DNA of 64,000 bases from Mucilaginibacter phyllosphaerae (GTDB taxonomy: Bacteria; Bacteroidota; Bacteroidia; Sphingobacteriales; Sphingobacteriaceae), in NCBI RefSeq assembly GCF_004378255.1, contig NZ_SNQG01000006.1:217109-281108 (forward strand), read 5' to 3'. Position numbers and translations under genes: made by a program. This document shows positions 44,835-54,217 of this stretch, piece by piece. Numbering within the stretch: the first letter of the stretch is position 1; each line of letters opens with the position of its first letter. The notes under the pieces were generated by a model that saw only the letters and a list, made by a program, of their open reading frames with translations, was not told the origin of the DNA and did not search any database.

Positions 44835-44856
44835 ATTAATATCAATTGAATGTTTA

Positions 44857-45351
44857 TTAAAAATTTACGGCCAGGCGTAAACCCAACTGGCCTACTGTGC
44901 CATTGTTTGACCATGCTTCGTAACGCAGGCCGGCTTCAAAACCGCCATCAAATGCGTAACCAACACCCGGTGCATAAACAAATGCTGTACCACCGCCAGA
45001 TTCTGTAGAGAATGCAGCACCCAACTGGCCTTCAACAAAAAAACGCTGATCTGCAAAGTATTTGATACCGGCTTTTAAAGGCACCGCACCATATGAACCA
45101 AAAACAGGCTTAAACTTATCTTTTATAATAAACGAATTATAACCTGCCGAAACATTAAAGTAAGTGCTTTTAGCAATAGGAAGATCGTATTTTAATGAAC
45201 CACCCAAAACGGCACTGTAAAAATCTGCAGCATCGCCAACCGGCAGGCCTGCTTCAAAACCAATGCTAAAGTGGCCCTGGTTACGCGATTGCGCAAATGA
45301 ACTGATTGATAAACCGCATACAACGGTTAATAATAGTAATACCTTTTTCAT
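44857..45351 (-). CDS. Small outer-membrane beta-barrel protein
   Basis: 164 residues with signal peptide (MKKVLLLLTVVCGLSISSFAQ). Alternating strands with aromatic residues (HFSIGFEAGLPVG, GLRYEAWSNN) and the terminal LGLRLAVNF, ending in Phe, fit an eight-stranded barrel of the OmpW/outer-membrane-beta-barrel type. Function unknown. It stands between gldA and gldFG with its own terminator, so it need not be part of the Gld system. Confidence 0.78.
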   Translation of the reverse strand: MKKVLLLLTVVCGLSISSFAQSRNQGHFSIGFEAGLPVGDAADFYSAVLGGSLKYDLPIAKSTYFNVSAGYNSFIIKDKFKPVFGSYGAVPLKAGIKYFADQRFFVEGQLGAAFSTESGGGTAFVYAPGVGYAFDGGFEAGLRYEAWSNNGTVGQLGLRLAVNF

Positions 45352-45460
45352 GTTTTTTTAATTGTAATTGTTTAATAAATTACAGCATTACGGCTGCAAT
45401 GTTGCTTTTTGCAACCCATACATTACAAGTTTCACAACAAAAGGTTTTAATTATTAAAAG

Positions 45461-46168
45461 TTATTGGTTGGTTAAAGCTATAAATATGCTTTCGAGCGAG
45501 TTGCCCTGATTTTTATTGCGAAGGCTTTGCAGGCTGTCATTCGCCACGATCTGGCCTTTGTTGATGATGATCACCTGGCTGCAAACGGCCTCAACCTCCT
45601 GCATAATATGGGTAGATAAAATGATGGTTTTGGTTTTACCCAGATCTGTGATCAGCTGCCTGATACCTACCAGTTGGTTTGGATCCAGCCCTGATGTGGG
45701 TTCATCCAGTATCAGCACCTGCGGGTTGTGTAATATGGCCTGTGCCAACCCTACCCTTTGGCGATAGCCCTTAGATAACTGGCCTATTTTTTTATGCTGC
45801 TCGGGGCCAAGTCCGGTTTGTTCAATTACCTCTGCTATGCGTTTACCGGGCTTGTGCAGGCCATGTATGCCGGCCACAAACGCCATCGATTCCTTTACAT
45901 ACATATCGGTGTAAAGGGGGTTACTCTCGGGCAGGTAACCTATGCTGCGCTTTACATCCAGCGGTTGTTTACCAATATCAAACCCGCAAACCGATGCCAT
46001 ACCGGATGTTGGTGGTATAAAACAGGTAAGCATCTTCATAGTGGTGCTTTTACCGGCCCCATTCGGCCCTAAAAAGCCAAGAACACCTGTATTTGCTGTA
46101 AAACTGATACCATCAACCGCCTTTTGCTGCCCGTAAACCTTTGTTAATGCCTCTACCCGAATACTCAT
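45461..46168 (-). CDS. gldA: GldA-type ABC transporter ATP-binding protein
   Basis: 235 residues from the ATG at 46168 (the frame runs on to 46234 through repeat sequence, which was rejected). Walker A GPNGAGKST at 34-42, signature LSKGYRQRVGLAQAI near 132, Walker B VLILDEPTSGLDP near 153-165. It should power the GldF-GldG membrane unit. In Flavobacterium johnsoniae loss of GldA blocks gliding; non-gliding relatives keep the genes, so a wider export or envelope role is possible. Confidence 0.9.
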   Translation of the reverse strand: MSIRVEALTKVYGQQKAVDGISFTANTGVLGFLGPNGAGKSTTMKMLTCFIPPTSGMASVCGFDIGKQPLDVKRSIGYLPESNPLYTDMYVKESMAFVAGIHGLHKPGKRIAEVIEQTGLGPEQHKKIGQLSKGYRQRVGLAQAILHNPQVLILDEPTSGLDPNQLVGIRQLITDLGKTKTIILSTHIMQEVEAVCSQVIIINKGQIVANDSLQSLRNKNQGNSLESIFIALTNQ

Positions 46169-46191
46169 GCGGTAAAAATAGAGATTAAGTC

Positions 46192-46288
46192 GGAAAGTCC
46201 GAATACCGTAAGTCTGAAGAATAAATAGCCGCAATCATCCAAATTCGTTTCTTGCTTACTTTCTGACTTTCAGACTTTCGGACTTTCC
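46192..46288. repeat. GGAAAGTCCGAA inverted array
   Basis: GGAAAGTCCGAA at 46192-46203 pairs perfectly with TTCGGACTTTCC at 46277-46288; further AAGTCTGAA (46210-46218) and CTTTCTGACTTTCAGAC (46258-46274) units lie inside. The array fills the divergent gap between gldA and glyQS and reaches to within 10 bp of the glyQS -7 box. Confidence 0.75.
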
Positions 46289-46298
46289 TACTAAAAAC

Positions 46299-46306
46299 TA
46301 TCTTTG
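46299..46306 (+). promoter_or_regulatory. -7 box of glyQS, nearly leaderless
   Basis: Perfect TATCTTTG only 7 bp before the ATG at 46314, so transcription would start at or next to the start codon. Confidence 0.55.
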
Positions 46307-46313
46307 CCCTATT

Positions 46314-47792
46314 ATGAGCAAATCAACCGACGAACTTTTTAAAAATGTAATAGCGCACTGTAAGGAATACGGCTTTGTTTTTCAATCCAGCGAGATCTAT
46401 GATGGCCTTAGCGCTGTTTATGATTACGGGCAAAATGGCTCGGAATTAAAAAACAACATCAAAACTTACTGGTGGAAAGCGATGGTGCAGATGAATGATA
46501 ATATTGTTGGTATAGATTCGGCCATATTTATGCACCCAACCATCTGGAAAGCCAGCGGCCACGTAGACGGCTTTAGCGACCCGATGATTGATAATAAAGA
46601 CAGCAACAAACGCTACCGCGCCGACCAGTTACTGGAAGACCGCATAGCCAAGATGGATGAAGAAGGTAAAACCAGCGAAGCTGAAGAACTGCAGACAGAA
46701 ATGGACAACGCCCTAAAAGCCGAAGACCTGCCCCGCCTGAAAGAATTGATCATCCAACAAAATATAAAATGCCCTATCAGCGGTACCGCTAACTGGACGG
46801 ATGTACGCCAGTTTAACCTGATGTTTAGCACACAGGTTGGCGCCATTGCCGATGAATCTGACACGATCTACCTTCGCCCGGAAACTGCACAGGGTATTTT
46901 TGTAAACTACTTAAACGTGCAAAAATCGGGCAGGATGAAAATCCCGTTTGGTATTGCGCAAATTGGTAAGGCATTCCGTAACGAGGTAATCGCCCGCCAG
47001 TTTATCATCCGCATGCGCGAGTTTGAGCAGATGGAGATGCAATTTTTTGTACGCCCGGGCACACAGCGCGAATGGTTTGAAAAATGGAAAGAAGCCCGTT
47101 TAAAATGGCACCTTGCCCTGGGTACAGATGCGGCCAAATACCGCTACCACGAGCATACCAAGCTGGCACATTACGCTGATGCTGCTTATGATATTGAATT
47201 TGATTTCCCGTTTGGCTTTAAAGAGGTGGAAGGTATCCATAGCCGTACTGATTTTGACCTGAGCCAGCACGAAAAATTCTCGCGCAAAAAAATGCAGTAT
47301 TTTGACCCGGAGGTTGACCCGGAAACCGGTAAGCCTTACGGTAACTACATTCCTTACGTTATTGAAACTTCGATAGGTTTAGACAGGATGTTTTTGCTTA
47401 CCATGATCAACGCTTACGAGGAAGAAGACCTAAGCACGGAAGATAAGCAAGATAGCCGCACCGTATTACGCCTGCACCCTTGCCTGGCCCCGGTTAAGGC
47501 AGCTATTTTCCCGCTGACTAAAAAGGACGGGCTGCCGGAGAAAGCTCGCGAGATTATGGACAAACTAAAAATAGACTTTAATATCCAATATGAAGAAAAA
47601 GATGCCATTGGCAAACGCTACCGCCGCCAGGATGCTATCGGCACCCCTTTCTGCATCACGGTAGATCATCAAACCCTGGAGGACAACACCGTTACCATCC
47701 GCCATCGCGACACCATGGCGCAAGAACGTGTGGCAGCCGACCAACTCGACAAGATCATTGGCGACCTGGTTAGCTGGAAAAACGTTTTATAA
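46314..47792 (+). CDS. glyQS: Glycine--tRNA ligase (homodimeric class II)
   Basis: 492 residues of the single-chain alpha2 form. Class II motif 2 region FRNEVIARQFIIRMREFEQMEMQ (split 223-245) and motif 3 IETSIGLDRMFLLTM near 350-364 are intact; the C-terminal anticodon-binding domain holds KRYRRQDAIGTPFCITVD. Charges tRNA-Gly. Own promoter and terminator. Confidence 0.96.
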   Translation: MSKSTDELFKNVIAHCKEYGFVFQSSEIYDGLSAVYDYGQNGSELKNNIKTYWWKAMVQMNDNIVGIDSAIFMHPTIWKASGHVDGFSDPMIDNKDSNKRYRADQLLEDRIAKMDEEGKTSEAEELQTEMDNALKAEDLPRLKELIIQQNIKCPISGTANWTDVRQFNLMFSTQVGAIADESDTIYLRPETAQGIFVNYLNVQKSGRMKIPFGIAQIGKAFRNEVIARQFIIRMREFEQMEMQFFVRPGTQREWFEKWKEARLKWHLALGTDAAKYRYHEHTKLAHYADAAYDIEFDFPFGFKEVEGIHSRTDFDLSQHEKFSRKKMQYFDPEVDPETGKPYGNYIPYVIETSIGLDRMFLLTMINAYEEEDLSTEDKQDSRTVLRLHPCLAPVKAAIFPLTKKDGLPEKAREIMDKLKIDFNIQYEEKDAIGKRYRRQDAIGTPFCITVDHQTLEDNTVTIRHRDTMAQERVAADQLDKIIGDLVSWKNVL

Positions 47793-47816
47793 TAACTTTT
47801 TTTTAATTTAATATAG

Positions 47817-47838
47817 AAGCCTGCACCCGCAGGCTTTT
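47817..47838 (+). terminator. Terminator of glyQS
   Basis: GCCTGC and GCAGGC around ACCC, flanked by AA and followed by TTTTATTAT. Confidence 0.8.
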
Positions 47839-47931
47839 ATTATATATAACCATTATAAATTAACTAATAGGGTAATAACACCTGCCATAACCTGATTAAA
47901 CTTATTACATTAGTGTATTATTCTGAACCGT

Positions 47932-50106
47932 TTGAAGTCACTTTACATAACTGCTTTAATTATTTGCGCCGGATGTATTAAAGCTTCGGCCATCCCACAA
48001 ACTATCGAAACGGATAGTTTAAAAAGACTAACACTTACATCAAAAGGGCTTGCTAAAGGTAACGATACGATAACCATTAACAGGTTAACCGAGCTTGCGG
48101 AAGACTTTTACGAATCCGATCCTGATAGTGCCGTTCATTTCGCCAGGATGGCCATTGCATCGGCAAATAAACTAAATTATATAAAAGGTGTAGCCGCCGG
48201 CAACCTCCTGCTTGGCAAGGTTAGCTCTTTTAAAGGCAATTATACTATTGCCAATAGTTTTTATAATGCATCTTTAAAACTATACGATCAAACTAACAAC
48301 CAGCTTGGGATAAGTGAGGCCTATATTGGCCTGGGACGTGTTCAGGACTTTTTGGGCAACTATAACAGTGCTATCCGCCTTTTTGAAAAGGCGCTTGCCA
48401 TTCGTATCAAGCTACGGAGCGATTTTGATATTGCTAACTGCTACGCTATAATTGGTATTACGTATGATAATAAAGGAAACTTTAGCAAGGCGCTTGATTA
48501 TTACTTTAAATCGCTGATAATTGACCTTAAGCTTAATAAACCCCTATTGGCGGCAGACAATTATTGTAACATAGGGGTTATTATGCAACATCTGGAGCTT
48601 TACCAAAAAGCGCTTGAATATTTTAATAAAGCAAATACCCTATGGCTTAAGCTTAATGATAAACAAGGTATAAGCACCTGTTACCAAAATATAGGCGAAG
48701 TGATGCTGGCCTTAAAGCAATATGATAAAGCATACTATTATTTTAAGAAAGCATCAGCCCTGTATCACGAGCTTGGGGACGAAGAAGGTATAAGCCTGAT
48801 ATATTATAACCTGGGTTTATATCACTATCATACGTCCAAGCCGGATTCGGCCATTTATTATCTCAACCTTGCGCTGCAATCGGCTACAAAAAGTAACATT
48901 CAATATAACAAGGCATACGCTTACAATGGTTTAGCGCAAATTTACAATTTGGAAAAAGATTATAAAAAAGCTTACAAATACGCGCTGCTAAATCAGCAAA
49001 CTGCTAATACCCTGCAAAGCATAAACATACAGGCCGACGCAGCGCTGCAGGCAAGCATCGCTCTTGCCGGTTTAAAGCAATTTAACAATGCCTACCGGCA
49101 GCACTTGCTTTATGTAACCTTAACAGATAGCCTTAAAAGTGACGAGAGCATACAGAAGCTGACATCATATAATATGGCTATTGCGTTTGAAAACAAACAG
49201 CGCGAAACGACCCGTAAAGAAGCCTATCTGGAAAAAAAGCTGGCCAAACAACAGGGCGCAAACTATATATATGCTACTGTTATTTTAGTAATAAGCGTTA
49301 TGCTTATTATTTATTACAACGCAAAGCGTAAGCAACTTAAAGCCAATGCCCTGCTAAAAATTAAGAATGAAGAGATTTTGGTTCAAACCGATAAACTAAA
49401 TGAGCTGAACATACTAAAGGACCGGTTAATAAGCGTATTAGCGCACGATCTGCGGGCGCCTTTAAGCACGCTGCGCGGTATGTTTTCATTAATGGCAGAT
49501 AAAGACATCACCAATGTTGAATTTATTGAGATGGCGCCAATCGTGTTTAAAAAGCTGGAGCATACATCCGATTTTTTAGACACCTTGCTTTTTTGGATAA
49601 ACAGCCAGGTAGATAATGTTAAGGATACCGTTAAAAGCTTTTGCTTATGCGACCTGGTAAAACTTGAACTGTTTAACCTTACAGATCAGTTTAAAGCTAA
49701 AAACATTACCACAATAAATGATGTACATGCAGAACATGTTGTACTGGCCGACCCCAACTCCATCAGGATAGTTATCCATAACTTTTTAACCAATGCTATC
49801 AAATTTTCGCATCAAAACAGCACTATTAAAGTATCGGCAATAATAGTTAATGGTTTTATTGAATTTACGGTGACAGACAATGGCATAGGCATGCCCCAAA
49901 CCCAGCTTGATAAACTTTTTAACAGTAAAGTAAACAGCCAGATAGGCACCGGCAATGAAGTTGGTACAGGTATGGGCCTTGTATTTTGTAAAGATCTGAT
50001 TGAAAGGTACAACGGTAGAATATGGGCAAAAAGCACCCTTGATCAAGGTACGGAACTTAGCTTTTCGCTGATTGCCGATCGTAAACATGCACAGGAACCG
50101 GCATAA
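47932..50106 (+). CDS. TPR-containing sensor histidine kinase
   Basis: 724 residues. A signal peptide follows the TTG start (MKSLYITALIICAGCIKASA); no ATG lies near and the peptide would be cut by a later one. Periplasmic TPR repeats run over about 60-400 (LGISEAYIGLGRVQDFLGNY is one), a membrane helix lies near 443-463, then a short coiled coil and the kinase: H-box AHDLRAPLSTLRG (His near 504), N-box NFLTNAIKFSH near 617, G1 DNGIGMP near 649, G2 GTGMGL near 679. No response regulator gene adjoins, so it is an orphan. Typical of Bacteroidota, where partner regulators are often distant. Confidence 0.9.
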   Translation: MKSLYITALIICAGCIKASAIPQTIETDSLKRLTLTSKGLAKGNDTITINRLTELAEDFYESDPDSAVHFARMAIASANKLNYIKGVAAGNLLLGKVSSFKGNYTIANSFYNASLKLYDQTNNQLGISEAYIGLGRVQDFLGNYNSAIRLFEKALAIRIKLRSDFDIANCYAIIGITYDNKGNFSKALDYYFKSLIIDLKLNKPLLAADNYCNIGVIMQHLELYQKALEYFNKANTLWLKLNDKQGISTCYQNIGEVMLALKQYDKAYYYFKKASALYHELGDEEGISLIYYNLGLYHYHTSKPDSAIYYLNLALQSATKSNIQYNKAYAYNGLAQIYNLEKDYKKAYKYALLNQQTANTLQSINIQADAALQASIALAGLKQFNNAYRQHLLYVTLTDSLKSDESIQKLTSYNMAIAFENKQRETTRKEAYLEKKLAKQQGANYIYATVILVISVMLIIYYNAKRKQLKANALLKIKNEEILVQTDKLNELNILKDRLISVLAHDLRAPLSTLRGMFSLMADKDITNVEFIEMAPIVFKKLEHTSDFLDTLLFWINSQVDNVKDTVKSFCLCDLVKLELFNLTDQFKAKNITTINDVHAEHVVLADPNSIRIVIHNFLTNAIKFSHQNSTIKVSAIIVNGFIEFTVTDNGIGMPQTQLDKLFNSKVNSQIGTGNEVGTGMGLVFCKDLIERYNGRIWAKSTLDQGTELSFSLIADRKHAQEPA

Positions 50107-50182
50107 CATTAACGCATTATTACCTAAACTAAAAACAATTACCACCTAAACTTCTTTTGTGTTTACATGAAAACACAATTAC

Positions 50183-51301
50183 ATGCAGGTGAAAATTAAA
50201 GATCAACCCTTTTACATCCAGTCTACAGCGGTGCTGTTTGGGCTGATATTGCTGGTTTATGTGCTGAGTACTTTGGCTGATATACTGGTACCCCTTGCTT
50301 TTGCTGCATTCCTGGCGATATTACTAAACCCGCTTTGTAATCGTTTGCAACGCTACAAAATCCCTAAGTTTTTGGCTATTGTGATAGCAATGCTCATTAT
50401 GATACTGGCAATAGCCACCGTTTTTTACTTTCTTTCTACCCAGATCGTTCAGTTCGGCGATTCGTTGCCTATGCTGCAAAAAAAGTTTGAATCTATCACC
50501 ACCGAATTAAAAAACTGGCTGCAAACTACTTTTGGGCTTGAGATAGCCAAGCAGGAGCAAATGCTGAAAGAGGCACTTAACCACAGCCAGGCTATGGTAG
50601 GGCGCACATTAAACGGTGTACTGGGCACCCTGGCCATTATATTTTTGCTGCCGGTATATATTTTTTTAATGCTGTTTTACAAAACGCTTATCCTTAACTT
50701 TTTGTATGAGGTATTTTCTGAAGAAAACTCTAAAAAGGTAAGCGATGTGTTAAGTGAAACTAAAACAGCCATTCAAAGCTATATTGTTGGTTTATTGATA
50801 GAGATGATCATCGTAGCCATCATGAATTCTGCTGCGCTGGTACTACTTGGCGTAAAATACGGCATATTAATAGGCTGCATCGGCGCCATTCTTAACCTCA
50901 TTCCCTATCTGGGTGGTATCATTGCAATTGCTTTACCTGTATTGATGGCTACAGTTACTAAAGACGGCTACTCTACCCAATTGGGTATTATTATCGCTTA
51001 TATTGTAATACAATTTATTGATAACAACATTCTGGTGCCGCGCATTGTATCATCAAAAGTGCAGATAAACGCCCTCATGTCTATCATCGTGGTTTTATTG
51101 GGCAACCAGCTTTGGGGCGTATCCGGGATGTTTTTGTCTATACCTTTTGTAGCCGTGCTTAAAATTATTTTCGACCGGATTGATGACCTTAAACCCTGGG
51201 GCAAACTACTGGGCGATAACGTGCCTACCCATCACATGGGCGAAAAATGGGGCGGCCGCAGTAAACGTAAAGCAGTATTACCTGATAAGGCGGATAGTTA
51301 A
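50183..51301 (+). CDS. AI-2E family transporter
   Basis: 372 residues, about eight membrane helices arranged as in the AI-2E/PerM family (YVLSTLADILVPLAFAAFLA at the start; ILIGCIGAILNLIPYLGG near 232-249). Family members include Na+/H+ antiporters and a proposed AI-2 exporter; the substrate here is unknown. Separate from the kinase gene by 76 bp and ended by a strong two-way hairpin. Confidence 0.85.
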   Translation: MQVKIKDQPFYIQSTAVLFGLILLVYVLSTLADILVPLAFAAFLAILLNPLCNRLQRYKIPKFLAIVIAMLIMILAIATVFYFLSTQIVQFGDSLPMLQKKFESITTELKNWLQTTFGLEIAKQEQMLKEALNHSQAMVGRTLNGVLGTLAIIFLLPVYIFLMLFYKTLILNFLYEVFSEENSKKVSDVLSETKTAIQSYIVGLLIEMIIVAIMNSAALVLLGVKYGILIGCIGAILNLIPYLGGIIAIALPVLMATVTKDGYSTQLGIIIAYIVIQFIDNNILVPRIVSSKVQINALMSIIVVLLGNQLWGVSGMFLSIPFVAVLKIIFDRIDDLKPWGKLLGDNVPTHHMGEKWGGRSKRKAVLPDKADS

Positions 51302-51335
51302 TATTAGTTGATACACATACTCCACCAAGCAAAAA

Positions 51336-51370
51336 CAGGGGGCCGGAATCTAAATGATTTCGGCCCCCTG
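51336..51370. terminator. Two-way terminator between AI-2E gene and M16 pair
   Basis: CAGGGGGCCG and CGGCCCCCTG with inner GAATC/GATTT around TAAAT. On the minus strand TTTTTG follows. It separates two convergent genes. Confidence 0.82.
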
Positions 51371-51380
51371 TTGATATTGA

Positions 51381-51400
51381 CCATAGTTTATAAACTATGG
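51381..51400. repeat. 20-bp perfect palindrome
   Basis: CCATAGTTTATAAACTATGG, followed by TTTGTAAAC. Lies 10 bp from the terminator, after the M16 stop. The ends CCATAG/CTATGG match the unit of the elements around 61.95 and 62.35 kb. Confidence 0.8.
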
Positions 51401-51412
51401 TTTGTAAACTTC

Positions 51413-52747
51413 TTAATGCGTTACCGGGTTATCGCCTTTATTAATGGTTCCGTTGGTGAACAATATCGGATTAACCTTTTTAGTATCGCCCTGATAAACC
51501 CAAATAATGTTGCCAATATATTTACGGAAGGCATCGCTTACCTGCGCAGGGGTTAGTTTTTTAACATCATCTGCCAGGGTTAAAGATCGTTTCCAGTTAT
51601 TATGCAGCACTTCGTTAGATACGATAGACGATGCCTGCGCGGTATTGGTTTCGTTTTTATAATAAAAACCGGTAAGGTAAGTAACTTTCATATCTGCAAC
51701 TTCGGCAGCATTAAACCCCTGTGTTTTTATCTTATCAACCAATTTATCAAATACCTTTATGTACTTGTCGGGCTCGGTTGTTGATACCGAGAACTTGGCC
51801 ACAGATGTAGCACCCGGGCTAAACCAGGCAGATGGCGCGTAAGAAAGGCCATTATTGGTACGCACATCCAAAAAATGCTTATCATAAAAAATACGCATAG
51901 CCACATTAAAGGCATCAAAATCTGGTGTGCCCGGCGCAGGGCCGCTGGTTATGCCTTCTACATAGTTCGTAGCCAGTTCGCGGCTCTCGCCCGAAAATGT
52001 ATTTTTATACACTCTGAAAAATGATTTTTTCAATTCAAAAGGTGCACCTTGTTTAATGCCGGCAAGCATCCCTTTTACCTTCGCCTCAATAGCGGCGCGG
52101 TCAATATCGCCCACTACCACCACCAGCATGCGCGATTTAGTTAAAACCGAATGATAATAGTTTTTAGTTTCCTCAGCAGTTAGTTTCTGCAGGGTTTCCT
52201 GTGTACCACTGGGGTCTTTAGCGTAATCGCGGCCTGCAAAGGCTATTTTATCGGCGTATTTATCGATGGCATTGTCCGGGTCAGAATCCTGAGATTTTAA
52301 TTCGGTTATGGCATCCTGTTTAATCCGCTCAAATTCTTTAGCATCAAACTTAGGTATGGTTATCGCCTCTACATATAGCGGCCATGCCACGTCCAGGTCG
52401 CTTTTGATACAATTTAGCTTTACAACCGCAAAGTTTTTATTGTTATACCCGTAAACCGCCGCGCTTATTTTATCCAGCTGATTTTTAAAGGCATTTTTAT
52501 CATGCTTTAAAGTACCGCATTCTGTAAGGGCACTCATGGCCATGCTTTCTATACCCGTTTTAGTAACCGGGTAGTTTTGTACGCCCCCTTTAATTACGGT
52601 TTGTATCTCTACAATATCGTTACCGCTTGGCTGCACAATAACTTTTACGCCGTCAACCATCATTTCGTATGCTTTTTGCTGGGCAAAAGCAGGCTTAACG
52701 CCGGTAGTTGCAGCAGCAAGTAACAGTACATATATATATTTCTTCAT
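51413..52747 (-). CDS. M16 family peptidase-like subunit lacking the zinc motif
   Basis: 444 residues with a signal peptide (YIYVLLLAAATTGVKPAFAQ). It has the M16 fold, with the two-domain layout and SYAPSAWFSPGATSVAKFSV near 305, but where HxxEH is expected it reads TECGTLKHDKN, so no zinc site. In M16B peptidases an inactive chain pairs with an active one; here the active chain is encoded 15 bp upstream. Periplasmic heterodimer inferred. Confidence 0.87.
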   Translation of the reverse strand: MKKYIYVLLLAAATTGVKPAFAQQKAYEMMVDGVKVIVQPSGNDIVEIQTVIKGGVQNYPVTKTGIESMAMSALTECGTLKHDKNAFKNQLDKISAAVYGYNNKNFAVVKLNCIKSDLDVAWPLYVEAITIPKFDAKEFERIKQDAITELKSQDSDPDNAIDKYADKIAFAGRDYAKDPSGTQETLQKLTAEETKNYYHSVLTKSRMLVVVVGDIDRAAIEAKVKGMLAGIKQGAPFELKKSFFRVYKNTFSGESRELATNYVEGITSGPAPGTPDFDAFNVAMRIFYDKHFLDVRTNNGLSYAPSAWFSPGATSVAKFSVSTTEPDKYIKVFDKLVDKIKTQGFNAAEVADMKVTYLTGFYYKNETNTAQASSIVSNEVLHNNWKRSLTLADDVKKLTPAQVSDAFRKYIGNIIWVYQGDTKKVNPILFTNGTINKGDNPVTH

Positions 52748-52762
52748 GTTGTTTAGTTTAAA

Positions 52763-54142
52763 TTATTTAGCTACAAAAAACGAAGCCACATTTGCCGCCT
52801 TACTTGCCTCGGGCGTTAGTATAATGCCCGACACCATAGGCTTGCCAACAATATAGGTGTTCATATATTTAGCAATATCTGCACGGGATACCTTCTGGTA
52901 ATTATCTGTCAGGTCGGTATAGTAGTTAAGCGAGGTACTGCACCACTGAAAGCTTAACTGCGATGGCAGGGAAGATGGTTTTTCCATCTCACGGCTATGG
53001 CTGCGCAATAATATAGCCTTGGCATCTGCTAACTGCTCATCAGTGTAATAATCAGCTTTGCCCCATTGGCTCATCTGGTTTTTAACCTCTTCGTAACATT
53101 CTTTTATTTTGGCCGGGTTGGGCACTACGGTTAATGATATCATACCGGTGTAATGGCTGGTATTGTAGCTGATACCGGCTGATGATGCCAGGCCTTTATC
53201 AACCAGCGCCTGCTGCATTTTTGAAGAATTAAGATCTAACATGGTTGAATACACATCGGCAGCAATGGTAGCGGCCGAATCTGTCATATAAGCCGGGCCC
53301 TGCCAGGCAAACATCATAAAAGGTGTGCGCGCTATTGACATTTCTTTAACAAACGCCACGCTTTTTCCAACCGGTTTAAATGCCGGTATAGGATATTTTA
53401 CATGCGGATCGAATCCGCTGCTTGCCCAGTCGCCAAAAATAGTTTCGGCCTTTTTAAAGCCGTCATCATGTTTAACATCGCCGCAAATTATAAGCAGGCT
53501 GTTGTTAGGAAAATAATATTTGTTTTTAATGATCATCATCTTCTCGGGCGTAGCCGTGTTAATGATCTCGTGGATCCCTATCGGCATTTTGCGTGTGATC
53601 AGGTCGCCCCAAAGGTTTTTACTGATATCATAATACAGCTGAAAACCCGGGCTGCTTTCATTACGCTGAAACTCACCGTCAACCACTGGGCGTTCTTTTT
53701 TCATATCCTCTTCCCGGTATATCGGGAAACGTACTGAAGCATTCATCAGTTTTAAACCTGCATCAAGGCTATCTTTGCCAATGGTAAAATAATAGTTTAC
53801 ACGTTCGTTGCCGGTGGTACCGTTCCAGATGGCGCCAAGCTCTTGTGTGCGTTTTAAAAACTTTTCCTGATCGGGATAATCTTTATTGGCCTTAAAGAAC
53901 ATGTGCTCGAACAAGTGCGAAAGGCCGCTATACTCGGGGCCTTCGGTGTACGCGCCGTTCTTTACAGCAATTTCAATGGTAGTAAGGGGCACTTTGCTGT
54001 TTTCGATAACAACAACATCCAGCCCGTTTGGCAGCTTTTTGTAAAAGTAGCCCTCGGGCAGGCGGGGCTGGGCAACCGCACATAAGGCAGTGAACATGCC
54101 TGCGGCGGTAAAGGTTAACAATTTTGTGATTTTTAGGGTCAT
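52763..54142 (-). CDS. M16 family zinc peptidase, catalytic subunit
   Basis: 459 residues with signal peptide (FTAAGMFTALCAVAQ). Zinc motif HLFEH at 76-80 (His76, Glu79, His80) and the third ligand Glu157 in VVDGEFQRNESSPG, the normal 77-residue spacing. Cuts peptides in a closed chamber formed with its partner. Transcribed first, 15 bp before the inactive subunit. Confidence 0.91.
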   Translation of the reverse strand: MTLKITKLLTFTAAGMFTALCAVAQPRLPEGYFYKKLPNGLDVVVIENSKVPLTTIEIAVKNGAYTEGPEYSGLSHLFEHMFFKANKDYPDQEKFLKRTQELGAIWNGTTGNERVNYYFTIGKDSLDAGLKLMNASVRFPIYREEDMKKERPVVDGEFQRNESSPGFQLYYDISKNLWGDLITRKMPIGIHEIINTATPEKMMIIKNKYYFPNNSLLIICGDVKHDDGFKKAETIFGDWASSGFDPHVKYPIPAFKPVGKSVAFVKEMSIARTPFMMFAWQGPAYMTDSAATIAADVYSTMLDLNSSKMQQALVDKGLASSAGISYNTSHYTGMISLTVVPNPAKIKECYEEVKNQMSQWGKADYYTDEQLADAKAILLRSHSREMEKPSSLPSQLSFQWCSTSLNYYTDLTDNYQKVSRADIAKYMNTYIVGKPMVSGIILTPEASKAANVASFFVAK

Positions 54143-54217
54143 ATACGTTGTTTTATGATAACGTTAGATTATAATTCCCCTAAGATATTACATATAATTA
54201 AAAATTTAGTTACTTGT

